Positions 51,074 to 60,694 of a stretch of DNA of 60,737 nt are shown here, piece by piece. Every line of letters begins with the position of its first letter. Position 1 is the stretch's first letter. Position numbers and translations under genes: made by a program. Source of the stretch: Actinomycetes bacterium (GTDB lineage: Bacteria; Actinomycetota; Humimicrobiia; Humimicrobiales; Humimicrobiaceae); assembly GCA_022396035.1 (NCBI GenBank), contig JAIOXO010000009.1:1-60737 (forward strand), written 5' to 3'. The notes below the pieces were generated by a model. The model saw only the letters and a program-made list of their open reading frames with translations. It did no database searches and had not been told where the DNA came from.

Positions 51074-52519
51074 TTATTTTATTAGATTATTAATCTTTTT
51101 TTCTACAAAATTTTTAATTAAATTAAAGTCATTCTGGTCGGTTGTTTCAATATAGCATCGTATGAGGGGTTCAGTCCCCGAAGGCCTTATAAGCAGCCAC
51201 CCCTTGTATTTTTTTAGAATAAGTTTAACCCCGTCTAAGGTGTTAATTTCGGTAACCCGGTTATCACCTATATCGGCATCTTTTAAGCTCCTGAAGAATT
51301 TAATGATATCAGATTTCTTGTTCTGTGGGATTTCCAGATCCAGTCTCAGGTTGTAAAAAGTGCCAAACTGATTATAAATTTCATTAAGATAATCAGAAAG
51401 ATAGGGGCCTTTTCTATTTTTCTTCAGAAAAGACTGTATCTCCAGCAGCAGTAAATTTGCCAGTAAACCGTCTTTTTCCGGTATATGGCCCTTGATGCTT
51501 AAACCGCCGCTTTCTTCCCCGCCTATTAATACCTGTTCCTCCAGCATAGCTTTTCCTATGTGTTTAAATCCCACCGGGGTCTCTTTTACCTTCAGGCCCT
51601 TCTTTTTGCAGATTTCGTCTATTAGATGAGTGGTAGCAACTGTTCTTACTGCCATGTCTTCCTGGTCGAATTTTCCAGTTTCAGTTAAGTAAAAAAGAAT
51701 AATGGAAATTACATTATTGGGGCTTATATATTCTCCCCTGGCGTCTATTACTCCAAACCGGTCGGCGTCACCATCCAGGGCTATCCCTATATCCAGATTT
51801 TCTTTTTTAACAATTTCATATAGCCGGGTCAGGTTACTTTTGGAAGGTTCAGGAAGCTTGCCGCCGAACAAGGGATCCCTGAAGTTGTTTATAACCGTTG
51901 CATTAAGCTCCAAATGCTGGTTGAGTATTTCCGGAAGCAGCCTGCTGCCGGACCCGTACATGGTATCTGCTGCCACTGCGGGCTTATATTCTAAAATAAG
52001 GTCAGTGTCAACCAGTTCCAGCAACTTATCCACATAGGAGTGAAAGTCGCTGACAGTTACTAATTCTGCCCTGTCCCGGTGGTTTAAGCTTTCGGCACCA
52101 TTGTCCAGCTGGCCTATATGCTTCTCAATACTCCCGGTGATCTGTTCATCAGCCGGTCCGGCATAATGAGGGATAAATTTTATTCCATTATATCGGGGAG
52201 GGTTGTGGCTAGCAGTAAACATTAAAGCTCCGTCCAAATCCAGCTGTCTGACCATAAAGGCAGTCACCGGTGTGGGCACTGATTCAGAAGATAAAAAAAC
52301 TTTTATACCTTCATCAGCAATTATACCGGCAGCTTTTTGGGCGAAATCTTCAGATAAAAATCGATTGTCATAGCCTATAAATATCCCTTTATGTCCGGAA
52401 TTTTGACTTTTTAGATGCCTGCAGATTGCCCTGGTTACCAGGCCTACATTATCGAAAGTGAAATCCTGAGCAATAACCGATCTCCAACCGTCGGTGCCAA
52501 ATTTTATGCTACTGTTCAT
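51074..52519 (-). CDS. Phosphoglucomutase/phosphomannomutase family protein
   Basis: This is a 481-residue alpha-D-phosphohexomutase. The phosphoserine loop is TASHNPP (Ser104), the metal-binding loop is LDGDADRFG (about residue 240), the sugar-binding loop is GGEESGG, and the phosphate-binding loop is RPSGTEPLIR near the C-terminus. All four domains are present. Whether it prefers glucose, mannose or glucosamine phosphate cannot be told. It is a single gene between a tRNA and the FHA gene. Confidence 0.9.
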   Translation of the reverse strand: MNSSIKFGTDGWRSVIAQDFTFDNVGLVTRAICRHLKSQNSGHKGIFIGYDNRFLSEDFAQKAAGIIADEGIKVFLSSESVPTPVTAFMVRQLDLDGALMFTASHNPPRYNGIKFIPHYAGPADEQITGSIEKHIGQLDNGAESLNHRDRAELVTVSDFHSYVDKLLELVDTDLILEYKPAVAADTMYGSGSRLLPEILNQHLELNATVINNFRDPLFGGKLPEPSKSNLTRLYEIVKKENLDIGIALDGDADRFGVIDARGEYISPNNVISIILFYLTETGKFDQEDMAVRTVATTHLIDEICKKKGLKVKETPVGFKHIGKAMLEEQVLIGGEESGGLSIKGHIPEKDGLLANLLLLEIQSFLKKNRKGPYLSDYLNEIYNQFGTFYNLRLDLEIPQNKKSDIIKFFRSLKDADIGDNRVTEINTLDGVKLILKKYKGWLLIRPSGTEPLIRCYIETTDQNDFNLIKNFVEKKINNLIK

Positions 52520-52548
52520 GAGCTCCCTTAAAATTATGCTTAAATAAA

Positions 52549-52626
52549 TGGTCGGGACGAGAGGATTTGAACCTCCGACCCCCAGTACCCCATACTGGTG
52601 CGCTAGCCAAACTGCGCCACGTCCCG
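52549..52626 (-). tRNA. tRNA-Pro (anticodon GGG)
   Basis: A full cloverleaf reads on the minus strand. The acceptor stem is CGGGACG/CGTCCCG, the D stem GCGC/GCGC, and the anticodon stem CCAGT/ACTGG around the loop ATGGGGT (anticodon GGG). The T arm is GGAGG-TTCAAAT-CCTCT. The discriminator A and an encoded CCA follow (52549-52551 on the + strand). It lies between gpsA and the phosphohexomutase gene. Confidence 0.95.
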
Positions 52627-52681
52627 AAAATTTATAATTATTCTAGAATATATAAGTTTAATAGTAAAGTAAAACCAAATT

Positions 52682-53722
52682 TTAAAACTGCTCAATTTCA
52701 GGTTTAAACTTTCTATTCATCAAACTAAAAACGCTGTCTTTGGGGTCAGCACCCCGGTAGAGTATATTATAAATACAGAGAGTTATGGGAACATCTATTT
52801 TCATCTGCCTGGATAACCGGTACACAACTTTGGCAGTGTTATAGCCCTCGGCAACCATATACATCTGCTTTCGTACCAGATCGGGTTTATTTCCCTCTGC
52901 TATTTTTTGTCCCAACAGCCTATTCCTGCTGCTGGAGTTAAAACAGGTGGTAATAAGGTCACCCATCCCGGAAATTCCAGAAAAAGTAAGAGCCCTGGCA
53001 CCCATTTTTATCCCAAACCTGGTAATCTCATAAAGACCCCGGGTAACCAGGGCGGCCTTGGTATTGGTACCATATCCCAGTCCGTCTGAAATGCCGGCGG
53101 AAATGGCAATAATGTTTTTAACCGCAGCCCCTATTTCCACCCCGATAAGGTCCTGGTTGGTATATATCCTGAAATAATCTGTTGAAAACTTTGACTGCAG
53201 CCAGCCGGTAAGTTTTTGGTTGGGTGAAGCAAGGGTAGATACGCTGGGAAGTTTCTTTGCAATTTCTGAAGATATATTCGGTCCGGACAGGCAGGCAATA
53301 GCTGATTTTAATCTAACCGGAAGAGTCTGGCCCATTACTTCCGACAACCTCAGATTGGTATCCAGCTCAAAACCTTTAGCCACATTTACCACTGCCCTTA
53401 AATTTCTCTGCCGGTCCAGGCAATCATAGAACAGCTTTACAGAAGATCTGAGAGCATGTGAGGGCACTGCAAAAATTACCACATCTATAGTCTGTTTAAA
53501 GTTGTCAATATCATGAAAAGCAGTTACATTGGAGGGCAGCTGGAGGTCGGGGGCATACCGGGAATTTTTACCTTCCTTTAATATCTGGTTTAAGGTTTCC
53601 TTATTTCTTACCCATAGCCAGATATCATGACCTTTTTCTGCCAGCACTACCGAGAGAGTAGTACCCCAGCTTCCAGCTCCCACAATTAAAATGTTTAACC
53701 TGTCTCTGTTTGCTGTATTCAA
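52682..53722 (-). CDS. gpsA: Glycerol-3-phosphate dehydrogenase [NAD(P)+]
   Basis: This 346-residue enzyme makes sn-glycerol 3-phosphate for phospholipids. It has the NAD(P) motif GAGSWGTTLSVVLAEKGH (15-32) and VNVAKGFE. The active-site region runs VEIGAAVKNIIAISAGISDGLGYGTNTKAAL, with the catalytic lysine at about 208. The gene overlaps der by 4 nt. The order der-gpsA is shared with Clostridia and related Gram-positive lineages, although plsY is missing here. Confidence 0.95.
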   Translation of the reverse strand: MNTANRDRLNILIVGAGSWGTTLSVVLAEKGHDIWLWVRNKETLNQILKEGKNSRYAPDLQLPSNVTAFHDIDNFKQTIDVVIFAVPSHALRSSVKLFYDCLDRQRNLRAVVNVAKGFELDTNLRLSEVMGQTLPVRLKSAIACLSGPNISSEIAKKLPSVSTLASPNQKLTGWLQSKFSTDYFRIYTNQDLIGVEIGAAVKNIIAISAGISDGLGYGTNTKAALVTRGLYEITRFGIKMGARALTFSGISGMGDLITTCFNSSSRNRLLGQKIAEGNKPDLVRKQMYMVAEGYNTAKVVYRLSRQMKIDVPITLCIYNILYRGADPKDSVFSLMNRKFKPEIEQF

Positions 53723-55035
53723 TGTTTAGACCTGATAATAATGGGGGTTCCAATAAAACCAAAAATTTCCCTTATATGATTTTCTATATATCTTTTTATA
53801 TTAGTTTTTTTATTGATATTGATATTAGAAAAAACAAAAAACACCGGCGGGGCCTCCCTGACCTGTCTTATAAACTTAATCTTGAATTTCTTACCCTTTG
53901 AATATATGGTGCTTTCAGGGTCCAGGCCCTTAAACAGCTTCATCAGTTTATTCTCGGCTATCCTTCTTTGCCGTTCTTCCATCAACAGGTCAATGGTATC
54001 TATAATATCTTTCATTCCCTTTTTGTTTAAAGCACTGACTTTCAGGAAAGGTATATAAGAAGCAAAATCAAGTTTTTTATCCAGATCAGTTATAAGCTTC
54101 TTTAACTGCTGGTCATCTATAATATCAATTTTGTTAATGACAATGCAGATGCTAACCCCCTTCTCTATACAGGAATTAACTATCTTAATATCCTGCTTGC
54201 TGGCACCATTTTCAGCATCAATAAGTACCAGGCTGATATCAGAGTTTTCAATAGCCCTGATACTTCTCAGTTTACTGTAATATTCCAGATCTTCCTGGTT
54301 TAATTTACTCTTCTTTATTCCGGCGGTGTCAATAAATTTATACTGGCTGTCGCCAATGGCAATAATGCTGTCAATGCTGTCCCTGGTAGTGCCTTCCACC
54401 TGGTCCACTATGGCTCTTTCCTGTCCTATTATGCTGTTAAACAGGGTTGATTTACCTACATTGGGCTTGCCCAGTATGGATATACGGGGAATATTATCTT
54501 CGCATATTACCTCTTGCCTGTCCGGATAGAATTTCAGTATGGCCTCCACTGCCTCATCCAGTAAATCTCCTATTCCTATCCCCTGTATGGCTGAAACCTT
54601 AAAGGGGTATCCAAATCCAAACTTCAGGTAATCTTCAGTAAAATATGAACCCTGAGGATTATCCCATTTACTGGCCACCATAATTATTGTTTTTCCGGAT
54701 TTTCTTAAAATCTGGGCAATTTCCTGATCCAGGGCAGATACTGGCTGGGTTATATCTACCACAAACATTATTATATTGGCTTCATCTATAGCCTGCTTGG
54801 TCTGTACATATATTTGAAGGGCCAGTTTTTGTTTGGACCCAGGGTCAATTCCTCCGGTATCCATGATATAAAAACTTACTCCATTCCAGTCTGTAGAATA
54901 GTATTTCCTGTCCCTGGTTATCATGGGTTGATGGGATATTATAGCATCCCGGGTCTGGCAGATACGATTAATTAAAGTGGATTTTCCTGCATTCGGCTTA
55001 CCCACCACTGCAATTTTAGGTATATTTTTATCCAT
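53719..55035 (-). CDS. der: Ribosome biogenesis GTPase Der (EngA)
   Basis: This is a 438-residue double GTPase needed for 50S subunit assembly. The first G domain has G1 GKPNAGKST (12-20) and DTGG. The second has GKPNVGKST (about 188-196), DTAG and NKID. A KH-like domain ends the protein (from about 355). Overlaps of 4 nt with gpsA and 8 nt with the DUF512 gene show an operon. Confidence 0.96.
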   Translation of the reverse strand: MDKNIPKIAVVGKPNAGKSTLINRICQTRDAIISHQPMITRDRKYYSTDWNGVSFYIMDTGGIDPGSKQKLALQIYVQTKQAIDEANIIMFVVDITQPVSALDQEIAQILRKSGKTIIMVASKWDNPQGSYFTEDYLKFGFGYPFKVSAIQGIGIGDLLDEAVEAILKFYPDRQEVICEDNIPRISILGKPNVGKSTLFNSIIGQERAIVDQVEGTTRDSIDSIIAIGDSQYKFIDTAGIKKSKLNQEDLEYYSKLRSIRAIENSDISLVLIDAENGASKQDIKIVNSCIEKGVSICIVINKIDIIDDQQLKKLITDLDKKLDFASYIPFLKVSALNKKGMKDIIDTIDLLMEERQRRIAENKLMKLFKGLDPESTIYSKGKKFKIKFIRQVREAPPVFFVFSNININKKTNIKRYIENHIREIFGFIGTPIIIRSKH

Positions 55036-56062
55036 ATTTATGTAATACTCCTGTTAATTTATTAGCATTTTCTTCAATACTTATTAGTTTAGCATTAATA
55101 CCCAAAATATGCTCTTTCTTATAGCCATCCAATGTCAGGCCGTCCTGGTTAAAAATACAATCAGATATAATTATCCGGGAATAATTTTTAAAATCAATGG
55201 TTTTTAATTCCTTTAAAATATCGCTGCCGCTCAATAATCCTGTAGCCTTGATGGTGGTACCAAAAAAATTATTCTTTACCGTTAGCAGTTTAAAACCTGA
55301 ATCATATCCCAGTTCCAGGGCAAGCTGCTTGTAAACATAGCTGCCGTATTCAGAGGTAACCAGCAGCATACCGGCCCCATATTTCCCCTTTACCTCTTTT
55401 TTAAAGGCATGTATGAATTCTCTGCTCTTGCCTACCCCGTTATTTATCTGGCAGAAATCATAATATGACCGGTACCCGGGGAAACCCCGGCGGGCAATTA
55501 TATAGAACTCATCAGAAAGAAAAACCCGGTGGTAACTTTTATGCTGCTGGTTAAAATTATCTACCAGCCCTATGGTTTCTGTCGCCAAACTGTAATCCAC
55601 AGACATAAGCCGGGGGTTATGATTAAATCTGGTAAGCCCTACTGGAACTATGCCTATAGATTTTACACTTCTGTAACCGGATATCAGTTCCTCCAGGGTT
55701 TCAATAAGAGCGTTTCCATCATTTATATGGGGACATAGTACTACCTGGACATGCATATCTATTGAATTTTTACCCAGAGTTTTAAAATTTTGAAGCCCGG
55801 TTAAATGATTGTCGGTGCCAAAAATTAATTTTCTTATTTTATGGTTAAGACTATGCACCGACAGGTATAAAGGCTCCAGCCGTGAAGCAATAATTTTTTT
55901 TATATCTGCCTGACTAAGGTTGGAAAGGGTTATAAAGTTGCCGTACATATAGGAAAGCAGGAAATCATCATCTTTTACATAAAGGGTTTTACGCAGTCCC
56001 CGGGGAAGTTGGTTTACAAAACAGAATATGCATCGGTTATTACAGGTTCTAATCTTCTCCAT
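55028..56062 (-). CDS. DUF512 radical SAM-like protein lacking the N-terminal PDZ domain
   Basis: This 344-residue protein starts directly at the cluster motif CNNRCIFCF (Cys7, Cys11, Cys14), followed by VNQLPRGLRKTLYVKDDDFLLS and the DUF512 C-terminal domain. Family members are usually ~100 residues longer, with an N-terminal PDZ-like domain that is absent here. The ATG follows the ispH stop codon without a gap and lies in the same frame, so only one TAG separates ispH from it. The gene order DUF512-der matches Clostridia. Function is unknown. Confidence 0.88.
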   Translation of the reverse strand: MEKIRTCNNRCIFCFVNQLPRGLRKTLYVKDDDFLLSYMYGNFITLSNLSQADIKKIIASRLEPLYLSVHSLNHKIRKLIFGTDNHLTGLQNFKTLGKNSIDMHVQVVLCPHINDGNALIETLEELISGYRSVKSIGIVPVGLTRFNHNPRLMSVDYSLATETIGLVDNFNQQHKSYHRVFLSDEFYIIARRGFPGYRSYYDFCQINNGVGKSREFIHAFKKEVKGKYGAGMLLVTSEYGSYVYKQLALELGYDSGFKLLTVKNNFFGTTIKATGLLSGSDILKELKTIDFKNYSRIIISDCIFNQDGLTLDGYKKEHILGINAKLISIEENANKLTGVLHKYG

Positions 56063-56905
56063 CTAGCAGGCCTCAAGAAATTTTTTAACCTCTAATATAT
56101 GGTCATGGGGAGTAGAAGCTCCTCCACTCAAGCCTACTTTTTTAACCCCTTTTAGCCACTTTTTATCAATTTCTTTGTAGCTCTGTATATGTCTGGTATT
56201 GGGATTAACTTCCCTGGCAATATCAGCAAGATGGGTGGTATTTGCAGAATTTTTCCCTCCCACTATAAGCATTAGATCAACTCCGGCCGCAAGTTTCCTG
56301 GCTTCCTGCTGACGGCGTTTGGTGGTATTGCATATAGTATTTATCACTTTTAGCTGCTGGGCAAAATCCAGCAGCGGATCCACAATTTCCTTTAATTTTT
56401 CCAGGGTCTGGGTGGTTTGGACAATTACCCCTATTTTTTTTCGACTGGAAGGAATCCGCGCAAGATCTGCCTTGGTCTGGGCCACAATAATTTTATCAGA
56501 TTCAACCTGTTCTTTAATGCCTGTTACTTCAGGGTGATCCCTGGTCCCCACCAGCACCACAAAATACCCCTGATTACTTAAATCTTTTGCTTTCTGCTGT
56601 GCTGTTTTTACAAAAGGACAGGTGGCATCTACAGTGGAAATGCCCTTTTCATTTAGTTTTTTTATGGCAGAAGGAGGCAGCCCATGTGACCTTATAACTA
56701 CCAGACTGCCCTCAGGTATCTGTTCGATATTGCTTACCGAATGGATACCCTTCCGGTCCAGTTCCTCTACCACTATAGGATTGTGTATGATTTGCCCCAG
56801 AGTAAAAACTTTTCTTGGTTCATTTTTAAGGGTATCTTCAGCCATAGACAGGGCCCTTTTTACTCCAAAACAATATCCTGCCAAATCAGCGATCTCAATC
56901 TTCAT
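56063..56905 (-). CDS. ispH: 4-hydroxy-3-methylbut-2-enyl diphosphate reductase
   Basis: This is a 280-residue last enzyme of the MEP isoprenoid pathway. The [4Fe-4S] ligands are Cys12 (YCFGVKRAL), Cys96 (DATCPF) and Cys192 (ICNTTKRRQ). The substrate histidines are in GQIIHNP (40-43), RSHG (72-75) and HPEVTG (124-129). It overlaps plsC by 11 nt and abuts the DUF512 gene. There is no RpsA fusion, although cmk-plsC-ispH order is typical of Gram-positives. Confidence 0.96.
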   Translation of the reverse strand: MKIEIADLAGYCFGVKRALSMAEDTLKNEPRKVFTLGQIIHNPIVVEELDRKGIHSVSNIEQIPEGSLVVIRSHGLPPSAIKKLNEKGISTVDATCPFVKTAQQKAKDLSNQGYFVVLVGTRDHPEVTGIKEQVESDKIIVAQTKADLARIPSSRKKIGVIVQTTQTLEKLKEIVDPLLDFAQQLKVINTICNTTKRRQQEARKLAAGVDLMLIVGGKNSANTTHLADIAREVNPNTRHIQSYKEIDKKWLKGVKKVGLSGGASTPHDHILEVKKFLEAC

Positions 56906-57548
56906 TTATTTCCTTCAGTAATTTTTTAATAGAATCCATAACCTGGTCCACTATTACCTGACTGGCCTGTTTGCGGCCATATTCCTGTTTTATGCCTTTA
57001 ACATCAATCAAATCACCAGCAATCATTTTTATCTGTGGAAAAAAAAGTCTCTTATGGGGTTTCTGGATAATTTTATTGGCCCCGGCTATAGCCAGCGGTA
57101 TTATGGGAGCATCAGACATAACAGCCAGCATTCCTACCCCTCTTTTACCCTCTTTAACCTGACCATCCACCGATCTTGTGCCTTCCGGAAACAGACCCAG
57201 TGCCTGCCCGTCTTCCAGTATCTTTAAGGAAGTTCTTATGCTGCTGGTATCCCCGGAAGTGCGGTTAACCGGAAAAGAATTAAAAAAGGTAACCAGTCGT
57301 GCCAAAAACCGGTTACTGAATAATTCTCTTTTGGCCATAAAATAAACGTACCTGCCTATATTTGACCCTATTACTAACGGATCGATGTAGCTGATATGGT
57401 TTGAACAGATTAAAAGCTTGCCGTTAAGTGGTATCTTTTCAAAATTACACTTTTTTACCCTGAAAGGAAGCCTGAAAAACCATTTTATAAAAAACAAAAC
57501 GAAAATATAGAAGAATCTGTATAACTTTCCATGCTTAGTTCTTAACAT
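56895..57548 (-). CDS. plsC: 1-acyl-sn-glycerol-3-phosphate acyltransferase
   Basis: This 217-residue membrane-associated acyltransferase makes phosphatidic acid. The motif NHISYIDP (50-57, HX4D) and the substrate-binding FPEGTRS (about 119-125) are present. A hydrophobic segment at residues 8-25 should anchor it. It overlaps cmk by 14 nt and ispH by 11 nt, a tight operon. Confidence 0.94.
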   Translation of the reverse strand: MLRTKHGKLYRFFYIFVLFFIKWFFRLPFRVKKCNFEKIPLNGKLLICSNHISYIDPLVIGSNIGRYVYFMAKRELFSNRFLARLVTFFNSFPVNRTSGDTSSIRTSLKILEDGQALGLFPEGTRSVDGQVKEGKRGVGMLAVMSDAPIIPLAIAGANKIIQKPHKRLFFPQIKMIAGDLIDVKGIKQEYGRKQASQVIVDQVMDSIKKLLKEINED

Positions 57549-58239
57549 TTACTCTTTCCCGGTACAGCTGCTTAATATTATCTACAACCTCCCTTATGCT
57601 CATGCCGGTAGTGTCCATGGTTATCCCCCCCTCGGGAACCATCAAGGGGCTATCTTTACGGTTACTGTCAATATTATCCCTGCTCCTGATTTCTTTTTCT
57701 ATATGATATTTATCCGCTTTTTCTCCCTTTTTGGATATTTGGAGTAATCTTCTTTTAATCCTTTCTTCCAGGCTGGCGGTCAAAAATATCTTTAATGAAG
57801 CCTGGGGAAAAACCACGCTTCCGGTATCTCTTCCCTCTAAAACTGCCTGTCCCCGGGAAGCCGTTTCCCTCTGAAGTTTTACCAGGTACCTTCTCACTGC
57901 TGAAAGCTTGGAAACAATTGATACTGCTCCCCCTACCTGCTTGCTCCTGATATCTTCAGTTACATCGCGGCCGTCAATGGTTACTGACGTATATTTGAAT
58001 TCATCAGCTACAGAATTATCAAGTTGAAGGTCAACTCCTTCCAGCAGCTTAACTATGTTTACTTCGTCATTTAGATCTATACCATTTTCTATTGCCAGCA
58101 GGGTGGCTGCTCTGTACATTGCTCCTGTATCTATATATTTTAACTTAAGCTCTTTGGCCAGAAGTTTAGCTATCGTACTTTTTCCGCTTCCAGCAGGCCC
58201 GTCAATGGTTATTATATTATTGTCCACATCAAACCTCAC
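57535..58239 (-). CDS. cmk: Cytidylate kinase
   Basis: This is a 234-residue CMP/dCMP kinase. The P-loop is IDGPAGSGKST (12-22), followed by YIDTGAMYRAATL and the region VDGRDVTEDIRSKQVGG-like (IDGRDVTEDIRS). EGRDTGSVVFPQASLKIFLTA and RDNIDSNRKDSPL complete the family pattern. It is about 15 residues longer than typical. Overlaps with aroA (4 nt) and plsC (14 nt) show that it is translated within the operon. Confidence 0.95.
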   Translation of the reverse strand: MRFDVDNNIITIDGPAGSGKSTIAKLLAKELKLKYIDTGAMYRAATLLAIENGIDLNDEVNIVKLLEGVDLQLDNSVADEFKYTSVTIDGRDVTEDIRSKQVGGAVSIVSKLSAVRRYLVKLQRETASRGQAVLEGRDTGSVVFPQASLKIFLTASLEERIKRRLLQISKKGEKADKYHIEKEIRSRDNIDSNRKDSPLMVPEGGITMDTTGMSIREVVDNIKQLYRERVNVKN

Positions 58240-59522
58240 CTTTTATGTTTGTTTAATTTATCAAAAAAATTAGGAAAAGAAGTGTTTATGCATCCGGTAT
58301 CATCAATTACCGCCCCCTGTTTACCCAGAAGAGAAAGTATGGCACAGGACATGGCAATTCGATGGTCGCCAAAACTTTTAAGCCGTGCATAAGAAGGCCT
58401 AAAATCCGGGTCTCCCTTTATGGTAAGGCCATCCGGCTCCTGGCTTATATCTACACCCATTTTCAGAAATTGACTGTATATAGCATTAATCCTATCGCTT
58501 TCCTTATGCCTTAACTCCCCTGCCCCGGTTATAACTGTCTTGCCCCTGGCTTTTGAGACTGCTACGCATAGTATGGGTATTTCATCAATAATATTGGGAA
58601 CATTCTTCTTATCTATAGGAATGGCCTGCAGCTTGCTGGAAAAAACTTCAATGTCTGCTACCGGTTCGTTATTAAGGATTCTCTTATTTTTTATCCTGAT
58701 ATCTGCGCCCATATCCATAAGTATCTTTAGAAAATAGCTTCTGGTCTGGTTGATACCGATATCTCTAAGGGTTACGTGGGAATCATCCAGTATGAGGCAG
58801 GCTACTATAAAATAAGCAGCCGAAGAAATATCGCCAGGTACAAAGATATCCTTTCCCCTGATCCGGCTGCCGGAATTAATTTCAGAGTATTGCCCGTCAA
58901 ATTTAATATCGGCGCCAAAATACTGCAGCATTCTTTCGGTATGATCTCTGGATACCGCCGGTTGGCTTATTTTGGTAGTCCCTTTACAGTTTAGGGCCGC
59001 TATAAGCAAGCAGGACTTAACCTGGGCGCTGGCCACGGAAATATTGAACTGCTTGGCCATCAATTTCTTGCCACCCAGTATAACCAGGGGAGCAAACCGA
59101 TTGTTATCCCGCCCATAAATGGCCGCTCCCATTTGCCGCAGGGGTTCAATTATTCTATCCATGGGCCTGCGGTTTATGGAGCTGTCACCACTTAAAACTG
59201 ACATGAAGGGCGCTGCTGCCAGCAGACCGCTGATAAGCCTGATAGTAGTACCTGAATTTCCTACATACAGAATATCATCGGGCTCACTCAGCCCGTCCAT
59301 TCCCCTGCCGTATACGGTAATGGATTGATTTTCAATTATTATCTTAATCTGTAATTTTTTTAAAACCTCCAGGGTACTCAGGCAGTCTTCAGAAAAAAGG
59401 AAGTTTTTTATTATTACCTTCTGGCTGGTCATGGCCGACAGGATGGCGCTTCTATGGGAAATAGACTTATCGCCGGGGATTTCTATAGTGCCTGTAATTT
59501 TTTCAGCTCCCTTGATCTCCAT
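58236..59522 (-). CDS. aroA: 3-phosphoshikimate 1-carboxyvinyltransferase (EPSP synthase)
   Basis: This 428-residue shikimate-pathway enzyme has GDKSISHRSAIL near residue 18, GNSGTTIRLI (about 89-98), the RPMDRIIEPL segment and HKESDRI with SFGDHRIAMS near the end. The PEP- and shikimate-3-phosphate-binding residues therefore look intact. It follows tyrA by 1 nt, so the two aromatic genes are co-expressed with cmk. Confidence 0.96.
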   Translation of the reverse strand: MEIKGAEKITGTIEIPGDKSISHRSAILSAMTSQKVIIKNFLFSEDCLSTLEVLKKLQIKIIIENQSITVYGRGMDGLSEPDDILYVGNSGTTIRLISGLLAAAPFMSVLSGDSSINRRPMDRIIEPLRQMGAAIYGRDNNRFAPLVILGGKKLMAKQFNISVASAQVKSCLLIAALNCKGTTKISQPAVSRDHTERMLQYFGADIKFDGQYSEINSGSRIRGKDIFVPGDISSAAYFIVACLILDDSHVTLRDIGINQTRSYFLKILMDMGADIRIKNKRILNNEPVADIEVFSSKLQAIPIDKKNVPNIIDEIPILCVAVSKARGKTVITGAGELRHKESDRINAIYSQFLKMGVDISQEPDGLTIKGDPDFRPSYARLKSFGDHRIAMSCAILSLLGKQGAVIDDTGCINTSFPNFFDKLNKHKR

Positions 59523-59523
59523 T

Positions 59524-60645
59524 TTATTCCCCGATAACCTTTTTTACAGTTGCCTGAAATCCCTTACGGGCCAATGCCTTCTTGGCTATATTGCCTGCAC
59601 CCGAACCCTGTACCAGTACTTTCAATATACCACCGCCGCTATATTCGGTAGAATGGAATATGGAAATATCTTCTATATTTATTCCGCTCGAACTTATAGC
59701 CAGGGTAATATCACTCAATATACCCGGGGTATCTGTCATGGCTATCCTTACTTCATAAAGGTTGGAGATATCCTTTTCCACATACTTGGGCAGGTTCATT
59801 CTGGCCTCTTTGGCCTTAAGGTAATGATGTTTTATGTATTCGGAGCTATTTTCAGAAAGGCTGGTCTTAAAATTTTTCAAATAATTTATGTATCCATCAA
59901 TGACATTAATTATTTCTTCCTTGTTTTCCATGGTTATATCAACCCACATTTTAGGATTTGAGGCAGCAATCCTGGTCATATCCCGGAAACCCCCTGCACA
60001 TAATTTAAACAGGTTTTTTAGTTTTTTCTGTTCATCATCAATAAAATCAACCAGGTTTGCTGAAAGAACATGGGGCATATGGCTTATAAGGGCTACAATT
60101 TTATCATGCTCCTGGGGAGAAATGGTTATGACCTTGGAGCCCATCCGGGTAAACAGCGAATGCAGGGCCAACAATGGCTTGGTGGCAGTTTTATCGGTGG
60201 GAGTAAGCACATAGAAAGCATTTCTGAACAGATCCGGGGTTGCACTTAGCACTCCTTCATTTTCGGAACCGGCCATAGGGTGTCCCCCTATAAATACCAC
60301 ATTGTCCGGCAGTATCTTCTGCATCTGCTCCACAATCTTTTTTTTAGCACTTCCCACATCGGTCAGTATTGCTCCTGGCTTAAGCTTATCCTTTATACTG
60401 CCGGCAACATTGATAATCTCACTAATGGGTGTGGCTATTATTACCAGATCAGCATCTTTTACTGCATCCTCTATACTGCTGGAAACCGAATCTATTATAT
60501 TTCTGTATTTAGCTATATTCATGGAATCCAGACTGGAATCAAATCCTTTAATCTGAAAACCGTTATTTAAGTTTTTTAAAGAAAGAGCCAGTGAACCACC
60601 GATAAGACCCAGGCCTATTACGCATATGTTTTTTATATCCTTCAT
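59524..60645 (-). CDS. tyrA: Prephenate dehydrogenase with ACT domain
   Basis: This 373-residue TyrA oxidatively decarboxylates prephenate to 4-hydroxyphenylpyruvate. The NAD motif GLGLIGGSLAL is at residues 10-20 and GGHPMAGSE in the middle. The C-terminal ACT domain (from about 292, RIAMTDTPGILSDITLAI) likely gives tyrosine feedback control. The frame is open further upstream to 60729, but the ATG at 60645 is right before the Rossmann strand and is preceded by AAAGG. A candidate -10 TATAAT lies upstream. Confidence 0.94.
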   Translation of the reverse strand: MKDIKNICVIGLGLIGGSLALSLKNLNNGFQIKGFDSSLDSMNIAKYRNIIDSVSSSIEDAVKDADLVIIATPISEIINVAGSIKDKLKPGAILTDVGSAKKKIVEQMQKILPDNVVFIGGHPMAGSENEGVLSATPDLFRNAFYVLTPTDKTATKPLLALHSLFTRMGSKVITISPQEHDKIVALISHMPHVLSANLVDFIDDEQKKLKNLFKLCAGGFRDMTRIAASNPKMWVDITMENKEEIINVIDGYINYLKNFKTSLSENSSEYIKHHYLKAKEARMNLPKYVEKDISNLYEVRIAMTDTPGILSDITLAISSSGINIEDISIFHSTEYSGGGILKVLVQGSGAGNIAKKALARKGFQATVKKVIGE

Positions 60646-60688
60646 GATGACCTTTAGTAAATGATTGAATTTCTTTAATAGATTAACC

Positions 60689-60694
60689 ATTATA
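60689..60694 (-). promoter_or_regulatory. Candidate -10 element of the tyrA-aroA-cmk operon
   Basis: TATAAT on the minus strand lies 44 bp upstream of the tyrA start. No convincing -35 is found at 17 bp, and the window ends soon after, so this is tentative. Confidence 0.35.
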
